Below, one piece after another: positions 51,128 to 59,576 of a stretch of DNA of 64,000 bases (position 1 is the first letter of the stretch; each line of letters opens with the position of its first letter). The notes under the pieces were generated by a model. It searched no databases. It was not told where the DNA came from and saw only the letters and a program-made list of their open reading frames with translations. A program made the position numbers and the translations under genes. Source of the stretch: Candidatus Saccharimonadota bacterium. GTDB lineage: Bacteria > Patescibacteriota > Saccharimonadia > Saccharimonadales > Saccharimonadaceae. The stretch is taken from contig JAFWMY010000011.1 of NCBI GenBank assembly GCA_017545485.1, forward strand, positions 62,001 through 126,000. The letters are read 5' to 3'.

Positions 51128-52045
51128 ACTCCAATTATTCATGCCGAGAGAGCGAAGCTTGCCTTTGATCTCTAGAATGGTAACGGTTTGATTGAATATT
51201 TCTGGTGGGAGGTGAGTATATTGCATGATTTCTTCGCCGGAACGAAGGCCACGTGAAAGAGCTGTCAAAATTAGAGTTTCGGTATCGGTATCACCTATCA
51301 GAGACTGTTGATTTAAATTTTTGCGTTTCTTAAGGTATTTTTCAGGGAATAATTCTCTTAAAACATCGTCTGGATCGGTATAGGGAATTGCACCTTGTTT
51401 AATAAGCTTATTACACCCTTGTGAGTATGGATTGGTAATATTACCCGGAACAGCAAAGACGGTTTTACCCTGATTTATAGCATGGGTAGCAGTATTTAAA
51501 GAACCAGACTGTTCGGCAGCTTCAACCACAACTACAATATCAGATAACCCGGAAATCAGACGATTACGCTCTAAAAAACTAGTTTTAGGAAATGGTTTAG
51601 TACCTGGAGCATATTCGGAGATTATGGCACCATTTTGGCTGACAATTTTGCGCGCAACTGGCACGTGCGATTTAGGGTAAATACTATCAATAGCAGTCCC
51701 TAGTACCGCTATAGTTACACCTCCAGCGTCTAAACAGCCCTGATGCGCGATAGTATCTATACCAAAAGCGAGGCCAGAAACCACTATGACGTCTTGCTTA
51801 GCAAGACAATAGGCTAAGTGGTATGCAATCTCCTCGCCGTATTTAGTATTATGGCGTGAACCGACAATTGCGACGGTTTTAGGGCGAATATTTTTGTTAT
51901 TTTTTGACACATTTTCTGGCAATTTACCATAAAAATACAATATTTTAGGCTTAAGCGCAATAGTGTCTAACACCTCTGTAAAATCGTGCTCTAGAGGTGC
52001 AATTTGGTTGATTTTTGTAAAAAAGTCTGTAAAAAGTGTTGACAT
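51119..52045 (-). CDS. dprA: DNA processing protein DprA
   Basis: A 308-residue DprA with a Rossmann-like core (VAIVGSRHNTKYGEEIAYHLA, VSGLAFGIDTIAHQG, GGVTIAVLGTAIDSIYPKSH, PGTKPFPKTSFLERNR) and a C-terminal winged helix (about 245-308). It loads RecA on incoming single strands during natural transformation, which suggests DNA uptake. The ATG at 52045 is used because AGGAG precedes it by 5 nt; longer frames run into the upstream RNA. TTGACA of the opposite promoter overlaps its first codons. Confidence 0.93.
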   Translation of the reverse strand: MSTLFTDFFTKINQIAPLEHDFTEVLDTIALKPKILYFYGKLPENVSKNNKNIRPKTVAIVGSRHNTKYGEEIAYHLAYCLAKQDVIVVSGLAFGIDTIAHQGCLDAGGVTIAVLGTAIDSIYPKSHVPVARKIVSQNGAIISEYAPGTKPFPKTSFLERNRLISGLSDIVVVVEAAEQSGSLNTATHAINQGKTVFAVPGNITNPYSQGCNKLIKQGAIPYTDPDDVLRELFPEKYLKKRKNLNQQSLIGDTDTETLILTALSRGLRSGEEIMQYTHLPPEIFNQTVTILEIKGKLRSLGMNNWSLI

Positions 52046-52067
52046 AATTACTCCTGTGTGATATAAT
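52039..52067 (+). promoter_or_regulatory. Consensus promoter TTGACA-N17-TATAAT with TGn extension
   Basis: TTGACA (52039-52044), a 17-base spacer ending TGa, and TATAAT (52062-52067). It drives the RNA at 52.1-52.4 kb and overlaps the dprA start on the other strand. Confidence 0.87.
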
Positions 52068-52073
52068 AAAGAC

Positions 52074-52384
52074 AGTTGGAGCCTCAAAAAAGGCTCCACA
52101 CCGCACCTAAATAAATTATAATTTCAGCTATACTATCTTTAGTATAGCAGAAATTGCGAGCTTTTGAAACCCTTTCGGGCTTAAAATTTCTTCATGGTTT
52201 TAAGTTTTTAAGTATTACCTCCACTTTGAAAGGACTCTTTCGAAGGCTTAGCAATCCCTCTAACCGGCGGGCCCCAATTTGTGTGAGGTGGGTTACGCTC
52301 CGGGGTCTCCCCGGTATAAAATAGAGAAGTGTTAGAGGGCCAAAATACCCTCAGGTGATGCCCACCCTTACCTGAGGGTTTTTT
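52074..52384 (+). ncRNA. Structured leader or small RNA before topA with switch-like 3' end
   Basis: About 310 nt between a consensus promoter and an intrinsic terminator, with no gene. Hairpins visible in order are GGAGCCT/AGGCTCC (52078-52097), TTTC-GCTATACT/AGTATAGC-GAAA (about 52123-52152), CTTTGAAAG/CTTTCGAAG (about 52224-52246) and CCGGGG/CCCCGG (about 52299-52314). At the end GAGGG (52335-52339) can pair with CCCTC (52348-52352), the same bases that form the left arm of the terminator. Either pairing excludes the other. No known riboswitch core was recognised. topA starts 37 nt after the T tract and also has a -10 box of its own. Confidence 0.65.
52348..52384 (+). terminator. Terminator of the 52-kb RNA
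   Basis: CCCTCAGGT pairs with ACCTGAGGG (9 bp) around a 13-nt loop and is followed by six T. Confidence 0.92.
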
Positions 52385-52405
52385 GATGCTCATGCTTGCG
52401 CGGTG

Positions 52406-52414
52406 TGTTATTAT
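52406..52414 (+). promoter_or_regulatory. Extended -10 box of topA
   Basis: TGtTATTAT ends 7 nt before the topA ATG. Confidence 0.5.
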
Positions 52415-52421
52415 ATAATAT

Positions 52422-54710
52422 ATGGCAAAAAATTTAGTAATAGTAGAGAGCCCAGCCAAAGCGCATACTATTGAAAAGTATCTGGGATCAGATTTTAAGG
52501 TCTTGGCTTCGGTAGGGCACATTAGAAAAGACACAAAGGTAGATAAGTCTACTTTTGATGTGACTTATGAAATAGATCCGGAACATTCTAAGATTATTGC
52601 TGAATTAAAAAAAGAAGCTAAAAAAGCTGACAAGATTTGGCTCGCAACCGATGAAGACCGCGAAGGAGAGTCAATTTCTTGGCATTTATGTGAAGTCTTA
52701 AACCTGCCAAAAAATACCGCTCGTATTACTTTTCATGAAATCACTAAACCTGCGTTAGACGAGGCGATAAAGCATCCACGCACTGTGGATATGGATATGG
52801 TTTCGTCGCAACAAGCGCGTCAAACTTTGGATATGCTAGTAGGATATGATTTATCTGATATCGTCCGCAAAAAAGTGCCTGGAGCGATCTCAGCGGGACG
52901 CGTCCAATCTCCTGCTTTAAGACTAGTGGTAGAGCGAGAAAAAGAAATTGAAAAATTTGAAAGTAAATTTAATTTCAAAGTTACCGGGAAGTTTTCTAAA
53001 AATTCTAAAGATTTTGGTGCAAATTATGATGGCGATCAACCTCAAGAAGAAAATACGGCTAAAAGTTTGCTAGAAAAACTTGCTAAAGCCAAATATGAGG
53101 TGCTAAATGTAGAAGATACTGAGGCTTTAAAGCCAGGGCCTGTGCCATTTACTACAGCGGCTTTACAAATTGAAGCAAACTCTAAATTAGGATATTCCGC
53201 ACGCACTACTATGAGCGCGGCCCAGGGGCTATATCAAGCCGGTTTAATCACTTACCACCGCACCGATTCTCTGAATTTATCAAAACAGGCAGTGGGAACT
53301 ATCGCTAAATATATAGAAGGCAATTTTGGGAAAAATTATCTAAAAGTTCGTGCTTTCAAAACCAAAGACGCTTCAGCGCAAGAAGCACATGAGGCAATTC
53401 GGCCTACGGACATCTTTAAAACAACTGCCGGAAGAAATAATTACGAGAAAAAACTTTATCAGTTAATTTGGGCACGCACCGTGGCTACTCAGATGGCTAG
53501 TGCAAAAATTGCCAAAACTACTATAAGAATTAGTAATGATTTTGTTGCAAAAGGTGAAGTGGTGATATTTGACGGCTTCTTGAAAGTTTATGGTAAATCC
53601 AAAGATACGGAACTACCAAAAGTCGCTAAAGGCGACACGTTAGATTGCTTAGAAATACTGGCGAAGCAAACATTTGCTAAGCCACCAGCAAGATATACTG
53701 AAGGTTCGCTGGTAAAAAAGTTGGAAGAATTGGGAATTGGGCGTCCATCTACCTATGCGTCTATTATGACGGCAATTCAGGCGCGAAATTACGTCGTAAA
53801 AGGCGAATCTGAAGGTGAAGAAAGGGAAATAACCGAATTAAAAATCACCCCAACGAAGCCTATTAGTAAAGCTATTACCAAAGAGAAGTTTGGAGCTAAT
53901 AAAGATAAACTAATCCCGACGCCGATTGGCGAGTTGGTTGCTGGCTTTCTTACCGACCATTTTAAGAATATTGTAGACTATAAATTCACTGCGAATATTG
54001 AAAAAGATCTAGATTTGGTTGCCGATGCAAAGCTAGAACGGGTAAAGATGCTAAAAGATTTTTATGGACCGTTTCGCGATACTGTTTTGGAAGCACAGGG
54101 AATTGAACGATATAATAATGCAAAATTGCTCGGTCACCATCCTAAAACTGGTCAACCAATTTATGCCAAAGTGGGTAAAAATGGTAGCTTCATTCAACTG
54201 GGTGATAACAGCAGTAAAGATAGCGAGGAAAAGCCGCGATTTGCACCTTTACCAAAGCGAAAATCCGTTAAAACAGTTACATTAGAACAAGCTTTGAGAC
54301 AACTAGATTTACCAGCATTACCAAGAACACTTGGAAAAGCACCAGATGGAACAGAGATAATTGCGGCCAACGGACCATTTGGGCCATATCTAAAAGGTGG
54401 TAAATATAATATCCCAATGAAAGATTATGATCCTTACACTGTAACCTTGGAAGAAGCTTTGCCTTTGTATCAGAAAAAAATTGATTCTATGATAGCTGAT
54501 TGGGGTGAAATACAAATTATAAATGGTGCCTATGGCCCATACATAAAGGGACCTGGACGTCGTAATAATGTAAAAATCCCGAAAGAAATGGATGCAAAAA
54601 AGCTTACCTTGGAACAAGCTAAGGAATTACTAGATAATAAGCCTAAAGCCGCTAAAAAGAAGACTCGTCGCGGCACTCGTGGCAAGCGCGGGAAAAGAGC
54701 TAAAAAATAA
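52422..54710 (+). CDS. topA: DNA topoisomerase I
   Basis: A 762-residue type IA topoisomerase that relaxes negative supercoils. The Toprim domain opens LVIVESPAKAHTIEKYLG and has DEDREGESISWH. The catalytic Tyr278 is in LITYHRTDSLNLS. After the core there is no Cys4 zinc ribbon. Instead two repeats of the GPYLKGG / GPYIKGPG type (about 640-735) match the C-terminal topoisomerase repeats known from Actinobacteria, and a Lys/Arg tail follows (KKTRRGTRGKRGKRAKK). Confidence 0.96.
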   Translation: MAKNLVIVESPAKAHTIEKYLGSDFKVLASVGHIRKDTKVDKSTFDVTYEIDPEHSKIIAELKKEAKKADKIWLATDEDREGESISWHLCEVLNLPKNTARITFHEITKPALDEAIKHPRTVDMDMVSSQQARQTLDMLVGYDLSDIVRKKVPGAISAGRVQSPALRLVVEREKEIEKFESKFNFKVTGKFSKNSKDFGANYDGDQPQEENTAKSLLEKLAKAKYEVLNVEDTEALKPGPVPFTTAALQIEANSKLGYSARTTMSAAQGLYQAGLITYHRTDSLNLSKQAVGTIAKYIEGNFGKNYLKVRAFKTKDASAQEAHEAIRPTDIFKTTAGRNNYEKKLYQLIWARTVATQMASAKIAKTTIRISNDFVAKGEVVIFDGFLKVYGKSKDTELPKVAKGDTLDCLEILAKQTFAKPPARYTEGSLVKKLEELGIGRPSTYASIMTAIQARNYVVKGESEGEEREITELKITPTKPISKAITKEKFGANKDKLIPTPIGELVAGFLTDHFKNIVDYKFTANIEKDLDLVADAKLERVKMLKDFYGPFRDTVLEAQGIERYNNAKLLGHHPKTGQPIYAKVGKNGSFIQLGDNSSKDSEEKPRFAPLPKRKSVKTVTLEQALRQLDLPALPRTLGKAPDGTEIIAANGPFGPYLKGGKYNIPMKDYDPYTVTLEEALPLYQKKIDSMIADWGEIQIINGAYGPYIKGPGRRNNVKIPKEMDAKKLTLEQAKELLDNKPKAAKKKTRRGTRGKRGKRAKK

Positions 54711-54813
54711 TAATATAGAAATATTTTCTTGCTTATGTATAGTTTTTTTACATTTTTTTTCAAAATTGTAAAAAATATGATACAATAATAGTGAGAAAGA
54801 ATGAAAATCGTAG

Positions 54814-54842
54814 TTGACATATTGCGTTTATGATGTTATTAT
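54814..54842 (+). promoter_or_regulatory. Promoter of the sigma4-HARE gene
   Basis: TTGACA (54814-54819), 17 bases ending TGt, TATTAT (54837-54842). A TATAAT three bases further on is an alternative, with a spacer that is too long. Confidence 0.75.
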
Positions 54843-54889
54843 AATACTAAATCTTAAATATTAAAGGGGTGGATGAAAGAAAGGTAACG

Positions 54890-55918
54890 ATGGAGCAAAA
54901 CGCGGAAACTATCAAAAAAGCAATACATGGAAGCCTTAAAATAATTGAACAAGACCGCGAAAAGGAAATTATTTCTCGTCGTTTTGGACTTAATGGAAAA
55001 AAAGAAACATTGGAACAAATTGGCGATATGCTCTCAATTACGAGGGAAAGAGTTAGACAATTAGAAAAAGCTATCTTAATCCGTCTTAAGATTAGTGCCG
55101 AAGATGGGCAAATTCCTGAGCTCGCTGCGGCAGAGAAGTTGTTAATTCGGAATTTGACTGAAATGGGCAGAGTAGCAAAGGTCTCAGCTCTAGCAAATAA
55201 AATTTACGGGCGTAAGGCAACTGCTACTGAACGAAGAGGTATTAGTTTTATCGCGACTTTTTCTAAGAATTTGACTATCGTTGAAGAAAATGATAAATAT
55301 TATAACTCAGTTGGTATCGCAGACTACGGAAATAGTCTAGATATTAGAGTTCGTGTTGATGAGATTGTTAGAGTAATTCGCGATAATAAGAAACCTATGA
55401 CTATAGATGAGTTGGATGAAAAATTAAATTATGAACATCCAGATCATATTAAAGCAATCGCTTCAGTTTCTAAACTTCTTGCAACCTTAAACAATGTCTG
55501 GGGACTAGCTATCTGGCCATCTGTTAATCCTCGTAATATCAGGGATAAGATTTTTGTTATTCTAGAAGGTCATAAAGAGCCGATGCATTTTTCAGAGATT
55601 GCAAAAGAAATTCGCGAATCAGATTTTAAGCGTAAAAATGTAACTGTGCAAGCTATTCATAATGAATTAATCAAAGATAGTCGTTTTGTATTAATTGGTC
55701 GTGGTATTTATGCATTATCTGATTGGGGATATACGAAGGGAACTATTTCTGATATTATCCATTTAATCTTAGAAAAAGCTGAAAAACCGTTAACGAGAGA
55801 GGAAATTGTAAAGCAAGTTTTAAAGATGCGCAAGGTGAAGGAAACTACTATTTTACTAAATTTGCAGAACAAAAAGCTTTTTAAACGAGTAGATAAAAAC
55901 TCCTACACGCTTGCGTAA
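54890..55918 (+). CDS. Sigma-70 region 4 fused to HARE-HTH-like domains
   Basis: A 342-residue protein. Residues about 20-66 (IISRRFGLNGKKETLEQIGD and then ITRERVRQLE) are a clear sigma-70 region 4, the helix-turn-helix that reads the -35 element. No region 2, needed for -10 melting, is present. The rest is a series of winged-helix-like segments. The last two (about 217-342, PMHFSEIAKEIRE and PLTREEIVKQVLK) resemble the HARE-HTH fold of the RNA polymerase delta subunit. It may bind -35 elements or RNA polymerase as an accessory regulator. The ATG at 54890 is chosen because GAAAGG lies 6 nt before it. Confidence 0.8.
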   Translation: MEQNAETIKKAIHGSLKIIEQDREKEIISRRFGLNGKKETLEQIGDMLSITRERVRQLEKAILIRLKISAEDGQIPELAAAEKLLIRNLTEMGRVAKVSALANKIYGRKATATERRGISFIATFSKNLTIVEENDKYYNSVGIADYGNSLDIRVRVDEIVRVIRDNKKPMTIDELDEKLNYEHPDHIKAIASVSKLLATLNNVWGLAIWPSVNPRNIRDKIFVILEGHKEPMHFSEIAKEIRESDFKRKNVTVQAIHNELIKDSRFVLIGRGIYALSDWGYTKGTISDIIHLILEKAEKPLTREEIVKQVLKMRKVKETTILLNLQNKKLFKRVDKNSYTLA

Positions 55919-55933
55919 ATTTAAACAAAAGTG

Positions 55934-55942
55934 TGATAGAAT
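55934..55942 (+). promoter_or_regulatory. Extended -10 box of the TraG-like ATPase gene
   Basis: TGaTAGAAT ends 6 nt before the ATG. Confidence 0.6.
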
Positions 55943-55948
55943 ATTATT

Positions 55949-58915
55949 ATGGATGCGATTATACATTTTATTTTAATGCCGATATTCTGGATTCCGGTTG
56001 TGGGAATTTTGGCATTTTTGACTTATAGAAATTATAAGAAGCTAAATAAGTTGAAAGTACTAAATGTAGATTCAGTGCTTTTGATGCTAGAAATTCCAAA
56101 AACCAACGACAAAAAAGAGCTGGCCGCAGAGCAATTATTTGCTAGTCTTCATGGTATTTTGCGCGATAAACAAGAATTAAAAAACTCTGGGGGAGTGCAA
56201 GAGCATCTTTCTTTTGAAATTGTGGCGACCGGTGGCCAAATCCGTTTTTATGTATGGGTACCAAAGGTGTTACAGAGTTTTGTGGAAGGCCAGATTTATT
56301 CGCAATATCCTACAGTCCAAATATATAAGATGAATGAAGATTACGTAGACGACAGGGAGAAATACCCAGTAAACTACATGACAGAGCTTGGATTAATTGA
56401 AAATGATGCTCTGCCAATTAAAACCTTTGAAAACTTTGAAGTGGATCCGCTGGCCGGTATTACAGGGACTTTGGCGAAACTTAATCCGGAGAACACAGAA
56501 GAATTATGGATTCAGATTTTAACTCGTCCAATTCCAGATGACTGGCATAAGAATACTACTGATAAATGGATTCAGAAAGTAAAATCTGGCACCAAGTCAT
56601 TATTCCAAGGCGGTGGCATTGATTGGACCTGGATTTCAGAGGTGATTTTAGCGCTATTTCGCCCACCTGCCGGTGGTACTACTTCTGAGGTAAAAGTAGA
56701 ATTGTCAGAAAGAGACAAAACACGTATTGCCAAAGCAGAGGAAAAGGCGACCAAACTAGGTTATGAGGTTAAAATACGTTTGGCTTATTTAGGACAGAAT
56801 GAAACTGACGCCAAATTAAATATGCAGGCTCTAGTAGGGACTTTTAAACAATATAATTCAACCAACTTAAATGGCTTTAAACAGATTGGCGGAAGTTTTA
56901 ATAAGTCAGACCTTGATGCCTATAAGATACGTCAATTTTCTAATCATGGTTTTATTTTAAATATTTCAGAGCTGGCATCAGTTTATCACTTGCCACATAC
57001 CTCTGTAGAAACCCCTAATATTGTGTGGGCATCCTCTAAAACCGCTGAACCACCAGCAAAATTACCGATGTTAACCGGTGAAGTTTCTAATGATGAGAAT
57101 ATTTCCGCCTTTGGTTTAACTAATTTCCGCGGGATTAATCATCAGTTTGGCCTACTGCGTCGCGATCGGTCGCGTCATGTTTATATCATCGGTCAAACAG
57201 GGGCAGGGAAAAGCGGTTTATTAGAGCTAATGGCACTGTCTGATGTGTTTTACAATCAGGGATATTGTATTATTGATCCTCATGGCGATTTTGCTATTAA
57301 TAATCTACGTTTTATCCCGGAATCACGTGTTAAAGACGTAGTTTACTTTAATCCGGCAGATACTGCTTTTCCTGTAGCATTTAACCCACTTGAAATTACT
57401 GACCCGGCTCGTAAACCTAATATTTGTTCTGAGGTGATTGGCGTGCTCAAAAGAATGTTTGGCGATTCCTGGGGCCCAAGGCTAGAGCATATCTTGCGTT
57501 ATACCCTTTTGGCGCTTTTAGATAGGCCTTCTACGACACTACTAGACATTTCACGATTGTTAACCGATAAAGACTTTCGTAAGGAAACTTTGGATTATTG
57601 TCAGGATGTGACAGTATTACAGTTCTGGAAACACGAGTTTGGTCAGTGGAATGAAAAACAAGTAAATGAATCTATTGCCCCGGTATTAAACAAGGTTGGC
57701 GCATTTACGGCTAACCCAATTATCCGTAATATCATCGGGCAGCCAAAATCATCATTTGATATTCGTAAAATCATGGATGAGGGTAAAATTCTCGTCGTAA
57801 ACCTCAGTAAAGGCTTAATCGGTGAAGACAATGCGGCTATTTTAGGCGCTTTCCTAGTAACCAAGGTACAACTTGCTGCGATGTCGCGCTCTGATATACC
57901 GGATGTCAAAGACCGCCGACCATTTTACTTATACGTAGATGAGTTCCAAAACTTTGCGACTGATTCGTTTGCAGTGATTCTTTCTGAAGCACGTAAATAT
58001 GGCCTTAATCTCACTGTGGCCAACCAATACGTAGCTCAAATGACCGACTCGGTGAGAGATGCAGTATTTGGTAACGTTGGTACGACTATTTCCTTTAGGG
58101 TTTCGGCTGAAGATGCACCGATCTTAATTAAGCAATTTGAGCCGACTTTTGAGGAGTCAGATATCATCCAGCTTAACAACCGTCATTTCGTGATTTCTAT
58201 GATTATTAACGGTGAAAAGGTACCAGCTTTTTCGGCTACTACCCTTTCTATACCAGATACTCCAGCAGATAACTTTAACGCCATTGTGGCACATTCACGC
58301 GAGTATTTCGCTAGACCACGTATGGAAGTTGAGCGTGAAATAAGAGATACGATTGAGCAATCCGAAAAATATAAGCGTGAACTGTCGGATTCTGGCCGTC
58401 AGGCGCCAAAGCTAGTGATTGATTCTAATGAAAAGCCAGTTTTCCAAGTTATTCACGATGATAATACTACGAAAACTGGGTATAGTGCTGAAATAAATAT
58501 CCCTTCGCGATTAACCGAACAAAAACCGAACTTAAAATATGTACCAACGCCACAGGCAGATTTACGTAAATCTGGTCTGAGCCCAAATGCCGCTGAGGGT
58601 AAAGAAAGACTAGGACTAAAGGATTTAGCAAAACTCGCGACGGAAAAGGGCATGATTGAGCCGAAAAAAGGGAAAAACCAACGCAAAAAAGGGAAATCAG
58701 CTTCCAAAAATCGTTCCTTTACGAAGAAAGGGAAAAAAAATGCCTCAGTTCCCGCCCCTGTTCGTCCAGAGGTAGAATATCAGGAAAAATCCACAGTTAG
58801 CATTAACCCATCTCATAATTCTCTACCCCTGTCTACCCCTGTTAAAAGGACTGATAAGTTCGCAGAGGCTGATAATTCGGTAGACGGATTTTTAGCAATT
58901 AAGCACGATAAATAA
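55949..58915 (+). CDS. TraG/TraD-like type IV secretion coupling ATPase
   Basis: A 988-residue protein with an N-terminal membrane segment (about 5-27) and a long N-terminal domain without known fold. The RecA-like ATPase has GQTGAGKS (415-422), DPHGD, VDEFQNF (Asp664, Glu665) and the TraG/TraD C-terminal region (SEARKYGLNLTVANQYVAQM). A basic, disordered tail (about 880-988) ends it. Such ATPases couple DNA or protein substrates to type IV secretion or pilus machines, or act alone as DNA pumps. No VirB4-like or other secretion genes are in the window. Its neighbours are topA and dprA, both DNA-handling genes. Confidence 0.85.
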   Translation: MDAIIHFILMPIFWIPVVGILAFLTYRNYKKLNKLKVLNVDSVLLMLEIPKTNDKKELAAEQLFASLHGILRDKQELKNSGGVQEHLSFEIVATGGQIRFYVWVPKVLQSFVEGQIYSQYPTVQIYKMNEDYVDDREKYPVNYMTELGLIENDALPIKTFENFEVDPLAGITGTLAKLNPENTEELWIQILTRPIPDDWHKNTTDKWIQKVKSGTKSLFQGGGIDWTWISEVILALFRPPAGGTTSEVKVELSERDKTRIAKAEEKATKLGYEVKIRLAYLGQNETDAKLNMQALVGTFKQYNSTNLNGFKQIGGSFNKSDLDAYKIRQFSNHGFILNISELASVYHLPHTSVETPNIVWASSKTAEPPAKLPMLTGEVSNDENISAFGLTNFRGINHQFGLLRRDRSRHVYIIGQTGAGKSGLLELMALSDVFYNQGYCIIDPHGDFAINNLRFIPESRVKDVVYFNPADTAFPVAFNPLEITDPARKPNICSEVIGVLKRMFGDSWGPRLEHILRYTLLALLDRPSTTLLDISRLLTDKDFRKETLDYCQDVTVLQFWKHEFGQWNEKQVNESIAPVLNKVGAFTANPIIRNIIGQPKSSFDIRKIMDEGKILVVNLSKGLIGEDNAAILGAFLVTKVQLAAMSRSDIPDVKDRRPFYLYVDEFQNFATDSFAVILSEARKYGLNLTVANQYVAQMTDSVRDAVFGNVGTTISFRVSAEDAPILIKQFEPTFEESDIIQLNNRHFVISMIINGEKVPAFSATTLSIPDTPADNFNAIVAHSREYFARPRMEVEREIRDTIEQSEKYKRELSDSGRQAPKLVIDSNEKPVFQVIHDDNTTKTGYSAEINIPSRLTEQKPNLKYVPTPQADLRKSGLSPNAAEGKERLGLKDLAKLATEKGMIEPKKGKNQRKKGKSASKNRSFTKKGKKNASVPAPVRPEVEYQEKSTVSINPSHNSLPLSTPVKRTDKFAEADNSVDGFLAIKHDK

Positions 58916-58937
58916 AAAACAAACGGGAATTAAACAA

Positions 58938-58973
58938 AAAAATCCGGCGGGCGAGGCAAAACCGCCGGATTTT
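58938..58973 (+). terminator. Terminator after the TraG-like gene
   Basis: AATCCGGCGG pairs with CCGCCGGATT, with A-rich and T-rich flanks, so it could work in both directions. Confidence 0.9.
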
Positions 58974-59576
58974 AAATGAATTACGAATCGTGATCTTAAT
59001 ATAGTTTTAATGTCGCACAATATAGATTTTAAGACATTACGGTTATGGTTTAAAGACGGTTAAGTTATCGTCTTCATCAGGTATAATTCTGCAGGTAGGC
59101 GGGAATTGCTCCTAAAATATGTTTTGGCAATGTGGATCGTTTATTATTTTTTCCGTGTATATTTATTCGTTTAAGCCTTGTAAAATCGGCTAATGGTGCT
59201 TATTAAAACCTTCGCTACATGAAGTTATTTACTAGTTTAAAGATATTTAAGAATGCATTAGATGAAGCGTAGTCGGCATTCACAGCTTAAATTTGCGGAT
59301 TTTATAGCTAGTTTAGGCGTTGTTTAAGCTTAACTCGTCTTACTTTACGGCCTCCACCCCTGATTTTGCTGGTTTTTTGGCTAAATTTTTTGCCGATTTG
59401 ACTTTTTCCTTTTTTATTTCCCTTTTTCGTTCCCTCCCCTGTTATTTTTAATATTTTTGTTGTGATTTTATTATTTTATTAAGAAAAAAATAGAACAAAA
59501 ACCGAACAGAAACAGGGTATTATCAGAATTAAACTAACAGGGGTAGACCTCTGTTAAATTGCTTTGTTTCCCTTTC
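58974..59576. other. Gene-free spacer of about 600 bases with repeated ACCCCTGTT-like motifs
   Basis: I see no gene with a credible start. The right half is T-rich on the plus strand. ACCCCTGTT-like motifs occur near 59355 (ACCCCTGAT), 59433 (CCCCTGTT) and 59536 (inverted). A 20-bp near-palindrome AACAGGGGTAGACCTCTGTT (59536-59555) can form a 9-bp stem. A 14-mer, GTCTACCCCTGTTA, is found at 58831-58844 on the plus strand and at 59535-59548 on the minus strand. The hairpin could act as a weak terminator for the dcw block. Confidence 0.5.

Noticed and set aside
59385-59470. Lys/Ala-rich frame on the minus strand in the 59-kb spacer
   Set aside because: The frame has no start codon after the upstream stop and only about 30 codons. 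Low-complexity AAA/GCA content explains it.
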